Below, piece after piece: positions 24,842 through 37,605 of a DNA stretch of 64,000 nucleotides; positions within the stretch are counted from its first letter, which is position 1; the number at the start of each line of letters is the position of its first letter. A model generated the notes under the pieces. The model made no database searches and had not been told where the DNA came from. It saw only the letters and a program-made list of their open reading frames with translations. Source of the DNA: Acanthaster planci (lineage: Eukaryota; Echinodermata; Asteroidea; Valvatida; Acanthasteridae); assembly GCF_001949145.1 (NCBI RefSeq), contig NW_019091384.1, positions 1,750,255 through 1,814,254 of the forward strand, given 5' to 3'. The translations under genes were made by a program, and so were the position numbers.

Positions 24842-27800
24842 TAAAGGAGAAAGTTTCACTCAGATGAAGCATCCTCGCTCATATGATTTCTCATCTTACC
24901 TTTCACCTTTATTTTTAGCGCCTCCTCTTAAATGTTAGGAGTCCGCTTGTTCGTGAACGGCTGGTCTACTATTGCTGGTGACTCGGACTTTTACTGCCTT
25001 CAATCAGCTCTTGCCGAGCCGTCCGAACTACGGACACCAACAGAAACATTGACAATTGACGAACTTCAAGCAGACTTTGTTTCCAGCTGGGAACGTTGAG
25101 CTTTGTATACCAGCTTCAGACAGTGGCACTCTTGTGATGGGGGTGGGGTGCTCGGACTTGAATTTACGCCCCACCTCCGAAAACCTGCTCAAGCTCCCTC
25201 CCGGTAGCTCAGCGTATAGGACTCTGTTTAACAGCAATAAAAAGGTCTAGTTACGAGGGCCCTTCAGTGCATTGGAACTTTGTTTCATTATAGTTTTTTC
25301 ACCTTTTTTGACAAGACATTGTTTTCCAAAACTAAATTATGCTCCAATTCAATGCGACTTAGTGGATCTCGACTGCCCCATGATCATATTCAAACTTACT
25401 ATGTAGAAATTCCTCTCATCAAATCCGTGAAGTTTGAGTAAAATGGTATAGGCATCGATTAAATTTGAGACTCGTAATTGAAATGGTCAGTGACTGGAAA
25501 CGTGATATAATACGCAAACACCTCACGTAACGTGGCACTCAGAACTGTGACACATTTCGCGTAAGCCCAGGTGCACTTTTTAGAATTGCTGTCAAAATGT
25601 CTGAAATCCATTTTATCCATAATCCGGTTGGTGCTTGCTAGGAAAATAGAAATATGTGGAGGAAAGTGAGTCCCACTCTAAGCTCCTTTAGTGCTGCCGC
25701 TTTATCATAACTGTTCGCTCGCACAAATACAATGACTGCAGTTTAAAGTTTTCGACACCAGGAATTGTCATCATACAACTTTTAATGGGAACTGACAGTA
25801 GGTAATTCAGTCTCCGTTCTTATTAAACGTTACCAAGTAACGTGCCATTATCACTTTACCAGATGCTCCTGGCCTGGGAAATTTCGAGTCAGTAGTCTGG
25901 GGTTGAAAGTTTCTAAAATGTAATTAGTAGTTACTATTTGTTTCGGTTACTCAGTTAATGCCCATGTGAGGTTCCTGTACGGAGTTCTCTAGCTTTCAGA
26001 CATGCGAGTGGTGAAACAACCCCTTTTCAGCTGAAAAGTGCCCTTCTGGTCGTGAGTGTTCCTTCTGTTGGCAGCGACGCGCACACTCAATGCGTGCATC
26101 TCATATCTCGTTCGTGAGCAGCGGCCAATTGATGTTCCCACCAAAGGAGCATCCCTTGCTTAGGAAATTGCACAGCATTTGTCCGTATCAAGGCCCACTG
26201 GACAAACTTTTATGAGGCTGGTTTATGAAAGTAGATTTTGCAGTGCATATTGGATTATGCTCAGATTTTTATCAAACTGGTCTAACATCTGTAGGCTTAT
26301 AATAACGCTTTGTTTTGTGTGAGTTTTGAACACGTTGCCACCAGTGGCTAGGTAAAAAAAATTCATCATGGGTCAAGTTCCACCGGCGACCTTTAATTGA
26401 ACACATTTCGAATTTGCCTCAACGTCTCCAGCATAATCATTATGTTGTATTTTCTTTTCATAAACTTGACCAGTGCTTTCTAGAACGGGTGCCCATCGTC
26501 TTTGGTCACAGTTGAACCTACATTTTATAAGGCCGCTGTTCACGTGACCCAACGCATCAATGAGCCATGAGATGGCGGGGACATTTTCACCTGCCTGTGA
26601 TTGCGTTAACAGACGGGCATTTGACCCCAAGTACAGAACTAGAAGACGCCTGACGTGAAGCTGACATGGCAGTGACGCAGGTACATCATCTTCGGGCATG
26701 CCCCCTCTGTACTCGTACACTCTCAGGAAAGGCGTCGCTCATGCATGACACACATACTCTTTTCTCGAGGAAAATTTTGGTCATGCATGTAACAGTTTTA
26801 TTCAACAAAATAAAATAAGTTATTCCATGAGGACACCATTTAGCATTGTCTGTGTTAGGTTCATATGCCGATTAAGAGAACGTGGATATATGAGTTTTTT
26901 AATGACAATTCATGGCGTGAACAAAAATTGACAAGCCATTGAAAACACAATTTTAAAGGACTAAACAATTGGGATTTCTTGCAATATTCACCAGACAAAA
27001 GTTATGAAAAGAAAAAAGTAAACAGACGATTTTCAAAATGTGTCTTGATAAATAATAATGCATTCTGAGAACATGAAACAGGCAATATTGTACTTTTTAG
27101 TGAACCGACTTGTCTTTGATTAAAGCCTTCTTTCAAATAAAGAGCCTTAAAAGTGACATTCGTCACAAGAGAATTGATTTGGAAAAAGCTTGGAGATTGG
27201 GGACATTACGTTACGTTACTTACGTTACGTGTATTGGGCTGATGAGTTGGCTTTAGGGTTTAATCGATCCACAACTGCAAGGGCTATATCCATGACCTAC
27301 ATCTCTACCAACTCTATCAACTTCTCACGTGCCGTCATTAAAAACAAGGGCCTCATCAAATACGTATCAAGGGATTTGGTTTCGTCTCAAATCCAAATTA
27401 ATCTGGACGGTTACTAGTCCCATTCACTCAACAAAATGGTGACCTCAGAATCTCATTTTTCCTTCTGCCGCGCAGTAATTGATCCAGAACCACCTTACAG
27501 CCACGATAGTGTGAGGAATTCTGATACATACAAATATGCCTGTAACGTGTGAATTCATTGGGAAGTCTTCTTGCACATTGATAAGCCCTTTGCGAGTTAA
27601 ATATGAATAACATTTGACACACTGATTGCACATAAACGTAGCAGTTTGAATACCTGAGACTAAAGAACTCAGTGTACCAGATTTGATTCAAATTTAACTC
27701 GCAACAGGCTAATTGAAAAGGTTTCTTTTTACCCGCCAAAGCCTAGTGCCTCCTTTCCGCTTGTTTGAATCAAGTGGGCATCCAATTGAAAGAGAATTCT

Positions 27801-28264
27801 AATTCAACATGTTTCCAAATTTTATCTGAATTTTTGTTTCTAAAGGTGTGAAAGCTGTGTTGGCGATATGCACTGTGCTTGTTCAGCAGTTCAAAACAAA
27901 ACATTCTCTGAGGACGAAGAGTACGTGGCATACAGCTTCAGATGAGTGAAAAACTTTGGTATAACCTTAAAAAATGTTGACCTTTTGTTTTCGGCAGGGG
28001 TCAGTGTTGATAAATCCTCTTGCAAACTGACGTCCATTGAGGAGGAAGAGCAGTATCAAACTTGCCGTTTCTAAGTGTCTAAAAGGTTGCCAGGTGGTAG
28101 AAAAATGGAGCTAGAGACATTGCCGTTATATTTTAAAGAGTAATGCAAAACTCGTCTATTGTACCGACGGTTTTCGATATTTAGGTGGTGTAACCGATTT
28201 TTTTTGTGGCAAAGATGACTCCATGTTTGGATCACATGTTCAATGAAAACGGAGCTTCATTTTA

Positions 28265-28540
28265 TCTGTGGGGGAAGGGGCTAGGGTCGGTGGCTTCTAA
28301 TCGTAGGGCTGGAGGTTCAAATCCAGCTGCTGGCAGTATGTTGTGGCCCTTGGCAAGCCACTTCACCCCTGCTTGTCTCTCTCCACCCAGGAGCATAAAT
28401 GGGCACCAGCATTAGCTGGGGAAGCAACCTGCGATGGACTGGCATCCCATCCAGGGGAGAATAGAAATATTCTCAGTCGTTTCATGCCAAGGAAACCGTT
28501 GATAAACACTAGCCTGATGAGCCAGACTGGCTCGGACCAG
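28265..28540 (+). repeat. tRNA-derived SINE
   Basis: A B box (GGTTCAAATCC at 28314-28324) is preceded by a degenerate tRNA-like head. It is followed by a body with GGCAAGCCACTTCACCCC, CACCCAGGAGCATAAATGGG and CGATGGACTGGCATCCCATC, words typical of SINEs in marine invertebrates. The 3' limit is approximate. Confidence 0.7.
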
Positions 28541-31086
28541 ACTTGCTTTTTTGTCTTATTCACTTTCTGAAGGGTGGACGATGGGATGTCATAATTTGGC
28601 GCTGTTCAGCCGTTTCTTTGCAGATTCGAGTATGCTTATTCACACAAACGTAGTGTCAAAAGGACCATAAATGGTTGATAAAAACTCCTAGAGGCTGGAT
28701 TCGTGGAAAAAAGTTACTGCGGTGATATTGGGGAAAAGAAGTTGGGGGGGGGGATTCCGCCCCGGCTCTTTTATTGTTAAAGTAAAATGGCCCATCACCG
28801 TGTCTTCAAGTGGGGTCGCACAACACTCTATAAACGACTGCATAGTCCCATGCCAGTCCTACTCATGTCCTGAAACGCAGTGCTCCCTAAATAATAGTTA
28901 AACTGCCTGCATCCTTTTCCCTCTTTCTGTTGCGTGGGTCTCGCTTTGTTGCTCCGATGGGTTTTAATATATTGCATGAGTGCTTCTCCTTCCCTAAGAG
29001 GTGAGACTGATGGTATATCACCTGGACGCTCTGACTGACTGGACTGCAAGGGCAGGTGGGGGGCGGATATATCCTCAAAAGAGCCATTTTTTTCAATAAT
29101 GAAAGGCAATGGGGGTCTATTCTCATGTTAATTTCTTTTATAAAGCATGTTAAAAATGTATAGCCTCACCCCTCAGGGAGCCATGGAAGGCACATAAAAT
29201 AATAATATACAAACTCTGTATTTCCTGCCACCCTTCCCTACATACGAACCCGATCCCCTTGTAAAATTGGTTTTGGGTTTGCCATTGTCTATAAGCACAA
29301 TTACTACGACAGGTTCAAGCAACAATACAATGCAGAGAAAGGGCAAATGGAGGGGTTTCACATGCATTTTACCATTGACCAGGGCGGGATCACCCATTTG
29401 TTCACCATCTTGTTCTGGCAAATTGGACGAGTGGAAGGAGATGAATGTATAACAACGCAAGTTGAGCCGTTTGTATTATGCACATTCTAAACACCTATTT
29501 CCGCGTTTATATAAGATTTTGCTTCTACCTATACGTTTTGCAAATTGTCGTAGAAAGTTCACTTCAGGCGATTAATGTTGGCAGGCTTTCCGTGGAGATT
29601 TATTTCACCGTTCCTTTAATTGGCACTTGAGATCCTCTGGGCCCCACGTTTCCATTCCCACCTAAAATTTTAGCCACGTCCAGGCTAGGAGTTATACTAT
29701 CGAAGAGCATGAAAAAAAGAGAAAAAACCAACAGCTGCAATAGTCATTATATAAAATGCTTGAATGAAGCAGAGAATAACTTATTTGAGGGTAGCGATTC
29801 TGTCCCTTGTGATTACAATATTTGGTATAATCGTACTTGTATTTTGAGGGTAACAGAACATGACATGCCTTGAATATTTCATATAATTCCAGCTACGGTT
29901 CTGAGCGGTCAAGCAATCCTTTCTATAAAGTTCTATTAACTCTATCTTTTGTTGACTACAGTTGCTCCTTCTGGCTCCCGAGGATCTATTTCTTGCGACC
30001 CTTCAGTACACCTGTCCATAATTCTGCCTCGCGATGTTTTAAATAAAACAAGAACAGCTCGATTTGTCTTTTTTACCGGGGAGGGGTTTCGTTTAATTTA
30101 AGTATCGTGACTGGTGGGGGAACAAACTGGGCCAATCTAAGAACAAAACATTAAAGCTATTGATCAAGTTGATTTGACGCTGTGAGTCATCGGTGCATCC
30201 TCGGGCTTGACACATTCAACACACTGTGCAGCGTAATTAGAAATCACGACAGTGACGTTTATCAGCGACAATGTATACACTCTCTAGCAAGACAGAAAGG
30301 ACACAACCAGGATATTTTGTCAATGTGAGGTGCCAGTGTTGTACAAAATTCAGACTCCCTTAAATTTGCTTCTCCTCTCTCCCTGTTCCCATGTTGGTTT
30401 GTTTGGTTGTTTGTTTTGTTCTCTCCTAGTACTATGCACGGGATGACTTGCTTCCCAGCAACAGTGATTAAGTTTACTTTTGTCTTCCCTGACCTGCATA
30501 GAGTATCAGCCTTCTCGTTTTGTCCTGTCTTTTCTTCTGAAAGGGAGGGGGGTAAATGACCACTTCAGGTTCTCACACCTGTGTGCTCCCCGTCTCATTT
30601 TGATTACATCCCGGCTGTTCTGTGCTTATCAGGTTGCCCTACCTAACCCTTTTCTGTGCACATTGCCTGTTTACTTTGTATGCACGCCTTTGTATGTATG
30701 TATTTTTACCTTGTGTGTTTTTGGTTTTGGTTTCGTTTGTTTGTGTTTTGCTGTTGCTTTTGTTTTTCCAAACTTCGTTGTTTTGTTGTTGAGGTCGAAT
30801 AAATGACAACAATAGTAATGATTCTGACGGGTCTGACCCCTCCGGAAAAAAGATCCTGTATCCGCCCCTGAAGACTTCATCCACAGAACGGTGACAACAA
30901 GGGACATGTTCGCGACTTCAGGCGCGTACAAAGGGAAAGACATCGGATTGCATGAAAGTTTACAATTCTTATTAAAGACAGCTTTCCATATTTACGTTTT
31001 TGGGTAGCGTTGCAGATGCAACGCGTTCATGCTGTTCACTTTAACCGACACAAAAAAATGACTCAATTAATATAACACGCGTGTGG

Positions 31087-31142
31087 GTTGCGTTTGGTCA
31101 AAATCGCTCCAGCTCCGGGAGCGATTTTGACGGACACGCAAC
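31087..31142. repeat. Inverted repeat around GTCAAAATCGCTCC
   Basis: GTTGCGT..GGTCAAAATCGCTCC on the left pairs with GGAGCGATTTTGAC..ACGCAAC on the right around a short spacer, with a small bulge. It would form a stable hairpin. Confidence 0.8.
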
Positions 31143-31464
31143 GCTTGGTGCAAGTATTGACGTGCCTGTGGAAAGGTGCCTAAACGCGAACGTTTTTACA
31201 TATCTTATCATTCTCATTGTTTTAATCCTTGTGATGAAAATGTTTGAGAGCGATGGTTTTGGTATGTTTCAAGTCGCTGGAATCTTGCATGAATCGTTTC
31301 GATTTTATTTTTTCTGGTTATATTTTCGGTTTTAACCACTGACACCGACTTTCCGTTTCTCCAAAAGTGGAATTACATGCCAGATGACGAGAAGCCAGCA
31401 AATGAATGGCGCTTTTATTGGGTAGACTCTGTTTGAGTTTGACCAGTTGGCCATATTTCTGCAT

Positions 31465-31570
31465 TTACGCATGCGCTGATCGTGGCGGTACACTTCCCAC
31501 AATGCTGCGTATTTCCATCACGAGAAAAAGAGAATAGAGGTTTCACACTTTGGCCTTCAAGATGGCAGCC
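31465..31570. promoter_or_regulatory. Orphan housekeeping-type promoter block
   Basis: Three motifs typical of TATA-less animal promoters lie within about 105 bases: an NRF-1-like ACGCATGCGCTG (31468-31479), a ZNF143/Staf-like CTTCCCACAATGCTGCG (31492-31508) and a YY1-like AAGATGGCAGCC (31559-31570). No gene could be attached to it; a downstream exon on + or a noncoding RNA is possible. Motif matches are by eye. Confidence 0.35.
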
Positions 31571-33145
31571 ATGCAAACCCTCTATAGCCGCTGTCGTCTT
31601 CCAATCCATTAGACGATACAGCTGTTAAGGCAGAACGTGACATTGTCTGGATATTCCTATCATATACTTCTCAATTAAAAAAAGTTCATTCAGGTTTTTT
31701 GCAGTAGAATCTCTTTTTTTTTTAATTTTTAAAAGCATTCAGAACAAATTCATGAGGAAAGAAGGTGATATTTTCAAGTCAAAAATATGCCTCTGTTAAA
31801 CGGGATTAACACTCTTCCGTCAGCTTCAAGCTTTTAAAATAAGATTGAGCTTTTTACATCATTGCATCATGACAAATTCCTGGCAATCACTAAATAAATA
31901 TGGTTTTACTTGACACTTCTTTTAACGTGGCAAACAATTTGCACCAGGTTAACAATTATTTTTAGGACGTTAACATTCAACTTTGTTTTTGTTTTTGTTT
32001 TTTTCTTTTTTAAAATTCTGATGACACTTGGTAATACCTTACTATAAGCAGTGGGGTAAACCTTACAGATGCTGGTTGAAGTTCATGGAGATCTTCCATG
32101 ACACTACGCCCTCAAACGTTCCTACAATAATTCGCGACTGCATACATTACACAAGGGTACCAGTGTGCTTTTATCATAGGATAGAGGGCGCTTAACCGAA
32201 TGAAAAGATATCAGCCAAGCAGGCTTACCCTTTGCATGGATCGTTCATAAAGTAATCATGCACCTATTTGTAATTTGGGTGTTTGTAATATTGCGTAAAC
32301 CATGCGTATGGAGTTGTTGCAAGTCAGCGTGCACATTAAGAGCAAAGAATCGAATAAGTGCCCATGTAATCCTTGTAATTTCTCATACTAAATAAATACT
32401 TGGAAACACTCTCTTGCTAAATTAATTACACACTATTCCTCGATTCACCCACTGTTTGTTTTAATTTTCCTGCTGCGACTATAGTACACAACGCCTATGG
32501 AGGAATGTGGAATGTTTATTCGTGGTGGTGAATGAGTGAGTGGTGGGGGATCTAAAATGCAGGCAAATCCCGCACACATGTGAACAGGTGTGTGTATGAA
32601 GACGACCCCTTACAGTAAATGCAAACTACACATTAACAATTGCTTCAAACTGTAGCAATGAGTATATCAAAGACGTGTCCAAAACATTTCTGTTCGATAT
32701 CGAGGCCGCGTTTTGGCTACACTATCTTCACAAGTCTAACAAATGGACAACAAAAATCGCTAGAGCTTAGTACGCTTTACATGATATCTGTTCTTGAAAC
32801 CGGACGATCCGCTCTTTACTGGGAGTATGACCAACATGTGAACCAGTAGCTGGCTGCTAACCAACAGGTGAACCATTATTTGGCTGTTGCCCAGCAGGAT
32901 CTGGAAAAAGAGAGAAAAATACAGATCATTGGAGCTTTTAAGCAGAAAACCCCAGTGAAAGATCAGTGGTCCGTTTCTTGTTTAATTCAAAGAAAAAATG
33001 GGTCCGAGCGGGACCAAGAGAGGGCGCAATTTTTTTCAGCAATGGAGGTTCTTTTGATAGGAACTAAACTTCACTTGTTCACGAACGACTGAGAAATGCA
33101 CGCGTTGAGGTCGCGTCGCTACCGACCAAGTGAATATTCTCCCCC

Positions 33146-33215
33146 AACATCGCTCTTTTCAACTGATGAGGGGGTGCTTCTGCTAAAGGCAGATAGTGTG
33201 AACACAAAACCTCTT
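33146..33215. repeat. Dispersed repeat, copy B
   Basis: GCTCTTTTCAACTGATGAGG and the following GGGTGCTTCTGCTAAAGGC matches the copy at 17771-17880 with a few substitutions and indels. Confidence 0.6.
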
Positions 33216-33740
33216 AGTGGCTTTTAATTCTGCGAAAAGAAATTTTGAGGCAAAAGGTAGGCCCTTAATAAAAATAATGTATCAGCCAACCAACAACCAG
33301 TCATGTGGCTATTTTAACTAAATGAGCATGTCTAGTTGATGTGTGGACCTTTCATAAGACGTGAGATCAAGTCGTAAGTTGTGTTGGTCCTTTGGTGCCT
33401 TCGGTAGGAAAAACACTGGGTCATTAAAATGAAAACACGTATATACGATTTGACCAACTCCGGGCGGATATTCGTTCCTGCTTCAAGCTCACAGAATTAA
33501 GCAGAACAATTTCAGAGAGTGCCCCAATGTTAGCTCATGCGGCATTAAAGGAAACACTGATGTGTTTACGATTTTCCCATTTCCGTGTGGGTGTTTGTTT
33601 GTTCCTTTGTTTTTTTAATCTAAAGGGGCCGCCGTTTCGTCCTAATACATTTCACTATCTCACATTTAATACACCGATCCAGTAAGCCCCGCCCATTGCA
33701 CACGTGGGCACTACAGACTCAACCTAGACTCCATGGGCTG

Positions 33741-35004
33741 CGTGCGCGTGGCTATTTGTTATTTCAGTGGTCATTGGACATTCAGGCTGTTCTTAAACTC
33801 TGGAAATCCTCTGTTGTCATTCGGATATCCAAAATACCTAAACCAATTGCTATGATTGATTACAGACCAATAGCACTTGCAGCTTTTCCGATGAAGTGTT
33901 GTGAGAAGATTATCAGTGGTATGCTTTTGTCACAAACTAAGACGATCATGAATCCATGTCAATTTGCGTATAGAGAAAGACGACGTGTGGAGGATGCTGC
34001 TATTACTTTAATTGCTCCATAACATTTATGTACAGACTAATCTTGTTTTACTGTAAAATACGCAGATGATACCTGTCTTGTTGGATTAATCTGTAACAAT
34101 GATGTCAATGGATACAGAGACAATGTTGATGTCATGGTTGTTTGTGTCATGGTGCTATGTCAACTATCTTACCCCTCAATGTTGCTAAATGTAAAGAATT
34201 TATATTCGGCAAAGGAGACGTGACCATGAGCTTTAAAAAATTATGAATGACGATGTTGATATTTTTTCTGAACACAAGTACTTGGGCGTTTATATTGATG
34301 ATAAACTGAATTGGAAGTGTAACACGGGAAAAATCAGTGCTAAGTGTAACCAACGTCTGTATTTCCTTAGGCGAATGAAATCATTCTATGTTCATTATGA
34401 TATTTTATACCTCTTTTATCAGGCAGTCATTCAGTCTGTTATATTATTCTGTAGTGTTGTGTGGTATCATGGGCTGTCATATGAGAGCCTATGAGAGCAT
34501 TTAGATACTTTGTGTAGTAGAGCTAGAACAAATTCCTGACCATTGTGTCTGACAACAATCACCTGCTTCATCTCAGTGTTGTTTTTAACAGGTCTGGTAG
34601 GATCAGACAACTTAGGCTGACCACCGATAGGCTGAGGAATTCCTCCATCCCTACGGCCATTAGAAATTACAATAGCAACATATTTTCAAGTTAGCGCCAC
34701 TTCAAGGTTTTTAAATAGGATGGTATTTTTTGTCCAGGGGTATTGCTTTAGTGTCTTATAGTTTGGTGTATAGGTAAATATGGTTTTATTCGGCCTGTGT
34801 AATTGTCAATCTTTAATTGAATTTTTCTTTTTATATTTTAATTTAGTGGTCTAACTGTGACTTCTTGTTGTGGATTTTGATCTGTGTTTTTATTGACTAG
34901 GACACGTTTCATGTTTATTACATGGCTTTTGAATAAATTGAACGAAGAAAAGAATGTACGAACGAACTTACGAACGAACGGCAGAACGAACGAATGAATG
35001 AATT
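33741..35004 (+). mobile_element. Decayed non-LTR retrotransposon (LINE), 3' part
   Basis: Three pieces of reverse transcriptase are readable. At 33780-34020: LKLWKSSVVIRISKIPKP, then DYRPIAL and QFAYRERRRVEDA. At 34059-34070: the catalytic YADD motif. At 34243-34494, in another frame: HKYLGVYIDDKLNWK, then QRLYFLRRMKSFYV. The order is that of the CR1/L2/Jockey-type RT and thumb. Roughly 80 residues between the second fingers motif and YADD are missing, stop codons lie around 34021 and the frame shifts later. The 3' end carries AATAAATTGAACGAA and an ACGA-rich tail (34940-35004). The element is dead. Confidence 0.85.
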
Positions 35005-37220
35005 GAAGATGAGCATATATAAAGATAAACTGGGTCAAATGCCAATTTCAAAAGCTACATGCTCATGCCCGCGTATTCTAAAGCACGTCAAACACGCGTA
35101 AATCTGCGTCACACGTAGACGCAGTGATTTATGTCCCAATTTAGAAAGGCTATCCCAAATAGTGGGATATTTAAGTTATATACTACCAGTGATTATGATC
35201 ACGCAAGACATGGTGGGAACCAACATGGTGCAGCAAGATTGTACCCATGGGAACACGTTTGCTGGGACGACGTGCTCTCTTTAATGCAACACTGCGTGTT
35301 CCAGCCGCGCGCGTCATACGCGCATGCATGCATATCAGCCTTCTGTGCACGTATGTATAGTGTGAACCATGGCTGTGATTGGTCATAATTCAATGGACGG
35401 TGCTATTTTAACTCTACCCAATGCACTATTCTTACGCTAAAGGCAAAACGCATTATCTATTAATTTACTGTAAATTCAAAGGAAGCACGTAGGCCCGTAT
35501 ATCTGTATTGCGCATCAAGTTCGTCTGAAGATAAATTTGTTATTACGTTTAAAGCGCTTGCGTGACAAGTAATAAAAATAATCTGCTTTAAAATGACATG
35601 CAAACGTGAAAAGGAGTAGTTGTAATTCTCAGTTATGATTTTGGTGAATGGCATGAGCGGTTTATAAAATAAATTTGATTGATTGGATTGCGGCCAAATA
35701 CTAGAATGCATCAAATTTTGTAAATATTTGCATGCAATATGTTTTATCAACTTCGCCGACAACAACGATTAATAAGCCCTGGACTAATAAAGAGGGCTCC
35801 AGCTGTCCAGAGGCAAGTAGCTACAAATTATTTTCTGGCGGTGGAACACAATTGCGAGAAAGTTTGATTGATGCCAAACGATGCGAACCGCCGAAGCTTT
35901 TGACTGATCAAGGCATCTTCATATTGTGACAGGAAAGGGGAATTGACAGATTAAGTTGTGAAATCTTGGACAAGATTGCGTGACTGCTGTGTGAAGGAGT
36001 CCGCACGCAGTGCAGGCGCAGATCTAGAAGGGGTGGTTTAGAGGATAACCCCCTCTCTGAGACACAAAAGCATCGAAGACAATTATAGTGAAAATAAAAA
36101 TGCTGACATCGTGTAAGGACTGTTATATTTACATGAGTAGCAATGTAATACTTTATTATATGCATGTGCCCGCCTCTCTGTAACACTCCTGAACACAAAC
36201 AGGAGGGGGGTGGTTCTCTCACCCCAAAAGGTCAGATCAAACGACGTCACTGTAGCACGTCACAACTCCGTGACAACAGTACAAGTCTCACTTGTTTGAC
36301 AATGCACGCAGGTTGCGTCGTAGAAGGAGCTGCTCAAATCCACTTCGGGCTGTAGGCACCAATTGGGTTAGCACCAACAGGTGCGTCGTAATTTGAAACT
36401 ATAATATAATTTCAAGGCTCATTTTTGAGTCTTCGCTTTGAGTACCACAACCGTAGATATTTTATTAAATGGCGTTTTGGTCACCATCTCTGCATATGCC
36501 AGCCCATGACAGTTGTTATGCTTATCCAGCAAGGACGTTGGCTTCGCATTGTTTTTTTTCTCCTAAGTTTTTCAATTTATAGGAGCTTTTGGGGGTTTGA
36601 AGAAATGATGTGTCTTTGTCCACGGGGATGGTAGATGTGTACGAAGGGTCACGTATGTCAATGAAAGGACCTGTGATTGAAGCACAGGTAGGGAAGTGGG
36701 TGTGTCGCACTCATGGCCTTTAGGTCAAGACGGACGGTATTTAATTTTTTTCTTTTCTTTCTTTTTTTTCTATTTTGTTCGGGTGTGACGCGTGCACGCA
36801 TAAAGTCTTAACATCTGGGCACTTAGACCAATGAATGAAGATAGCTGTTATAGTTTTCTTAAAATGTTGGGTTTCACACTAAGCTATTAGACATGAAAAC
36901 ACGAACTAACACCACTTGAACGTAAGTTGCCAAATAAAACAAATAATAGTGCTTTTCATATGTTGATACTGTCAAAACGTATTGTAAAGCCTGAATACAC
37001 AAAAATTCTGCACACATTGATTCCCGACAATACGCACAAAGGGATTATGTCCAGCAGCTGGTGACCCACGCGAAATACTTATACCACAAATGTTGCATAC
37101 CAGTCTAGTCCAAGACCAAACGTTTCTGAATAAATGAGAGTCAAAAGACGAAAACAGAAGGAATACATCCTGTTTCCTTTTTGAAAATGTCCCAAAATGT
37201 CCCTATGTGTCCGAGCCAAC

Positions 37221-37244
37221 TCTCGTTGACAGCTGTCAACGAGA
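37221..37244. repeat. Perfect 24-bp palindrome
   Basis: TCTCGTTGACAG is followed directly by its exact reverse complement, with no spacer. Confidence 0.95.
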
Positions 37245-37400
37245 CTCTGACTTTGGAAAGTTCAAAATGTATGAACTACGTAATACTTCTCTTATTTCTT
37301 TACATGCCTAGCAATGCCGACAACTCTACCTATGAGACCTTTTCATACTGCACTTTGAATGCCTGCTGTCACCTTTGCGTTTACGGTCACCTTTGGAGTT

Positions 37401-37450
37401 ACAAACAAACACACAAACAAACAAACAAATTAACTAACTAACTAACTAAC
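37401..37450. repeat. Microsatellites (ACAA)n and (CTAA)n
   Basis: An ACAA-type run passes directly into AACT/CTAA repeats. Confidence 0.9.
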
Positions 37451-37605
37451 AGATTATACGCCATGCATCAAGTACTGCGTCACGTCTGTGATGACTACTG
37501 GCCTGATAGTTTATATTATACATATGATACATTTTCAGGAGTTGTTTGAATTTGGAAACCAGGCTAGTTCCACCCGGCATTTTTTTCAGTGCCACACTGA
37601 CCTGT

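Larger units (their letters stand above)
23394..37601. other. 14-kb repeat-bearing stretch between copies 1 and 2
   Basis: No conserved gene was recognised. It contains a MITE (24561-24841), a SINE (28265-28540), a promoter-like block (31465-31570), a decayed LINE (33741-35004) and simple repeats. It should also contain any 3' noncoding exon of copy 2, because copy 2 shows a splice donor just after its stop codon. A 115-codon open frame on - at 26720-26373 has no recognisable features. Confidence 0.5.

Noticed and set aside
26373-26720. 115-codon open frame on -
   Set aside because: There is no recognisable motif, signal peptide or neighbouring exon; the length is expected by chance in 64 kb.
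34949-35004. Regular ACGA repeats considered as a CRISPR-like array
   Set aside because: This is a simple repeat tail of a LINE in a eukaryotic genome, with no spacers.
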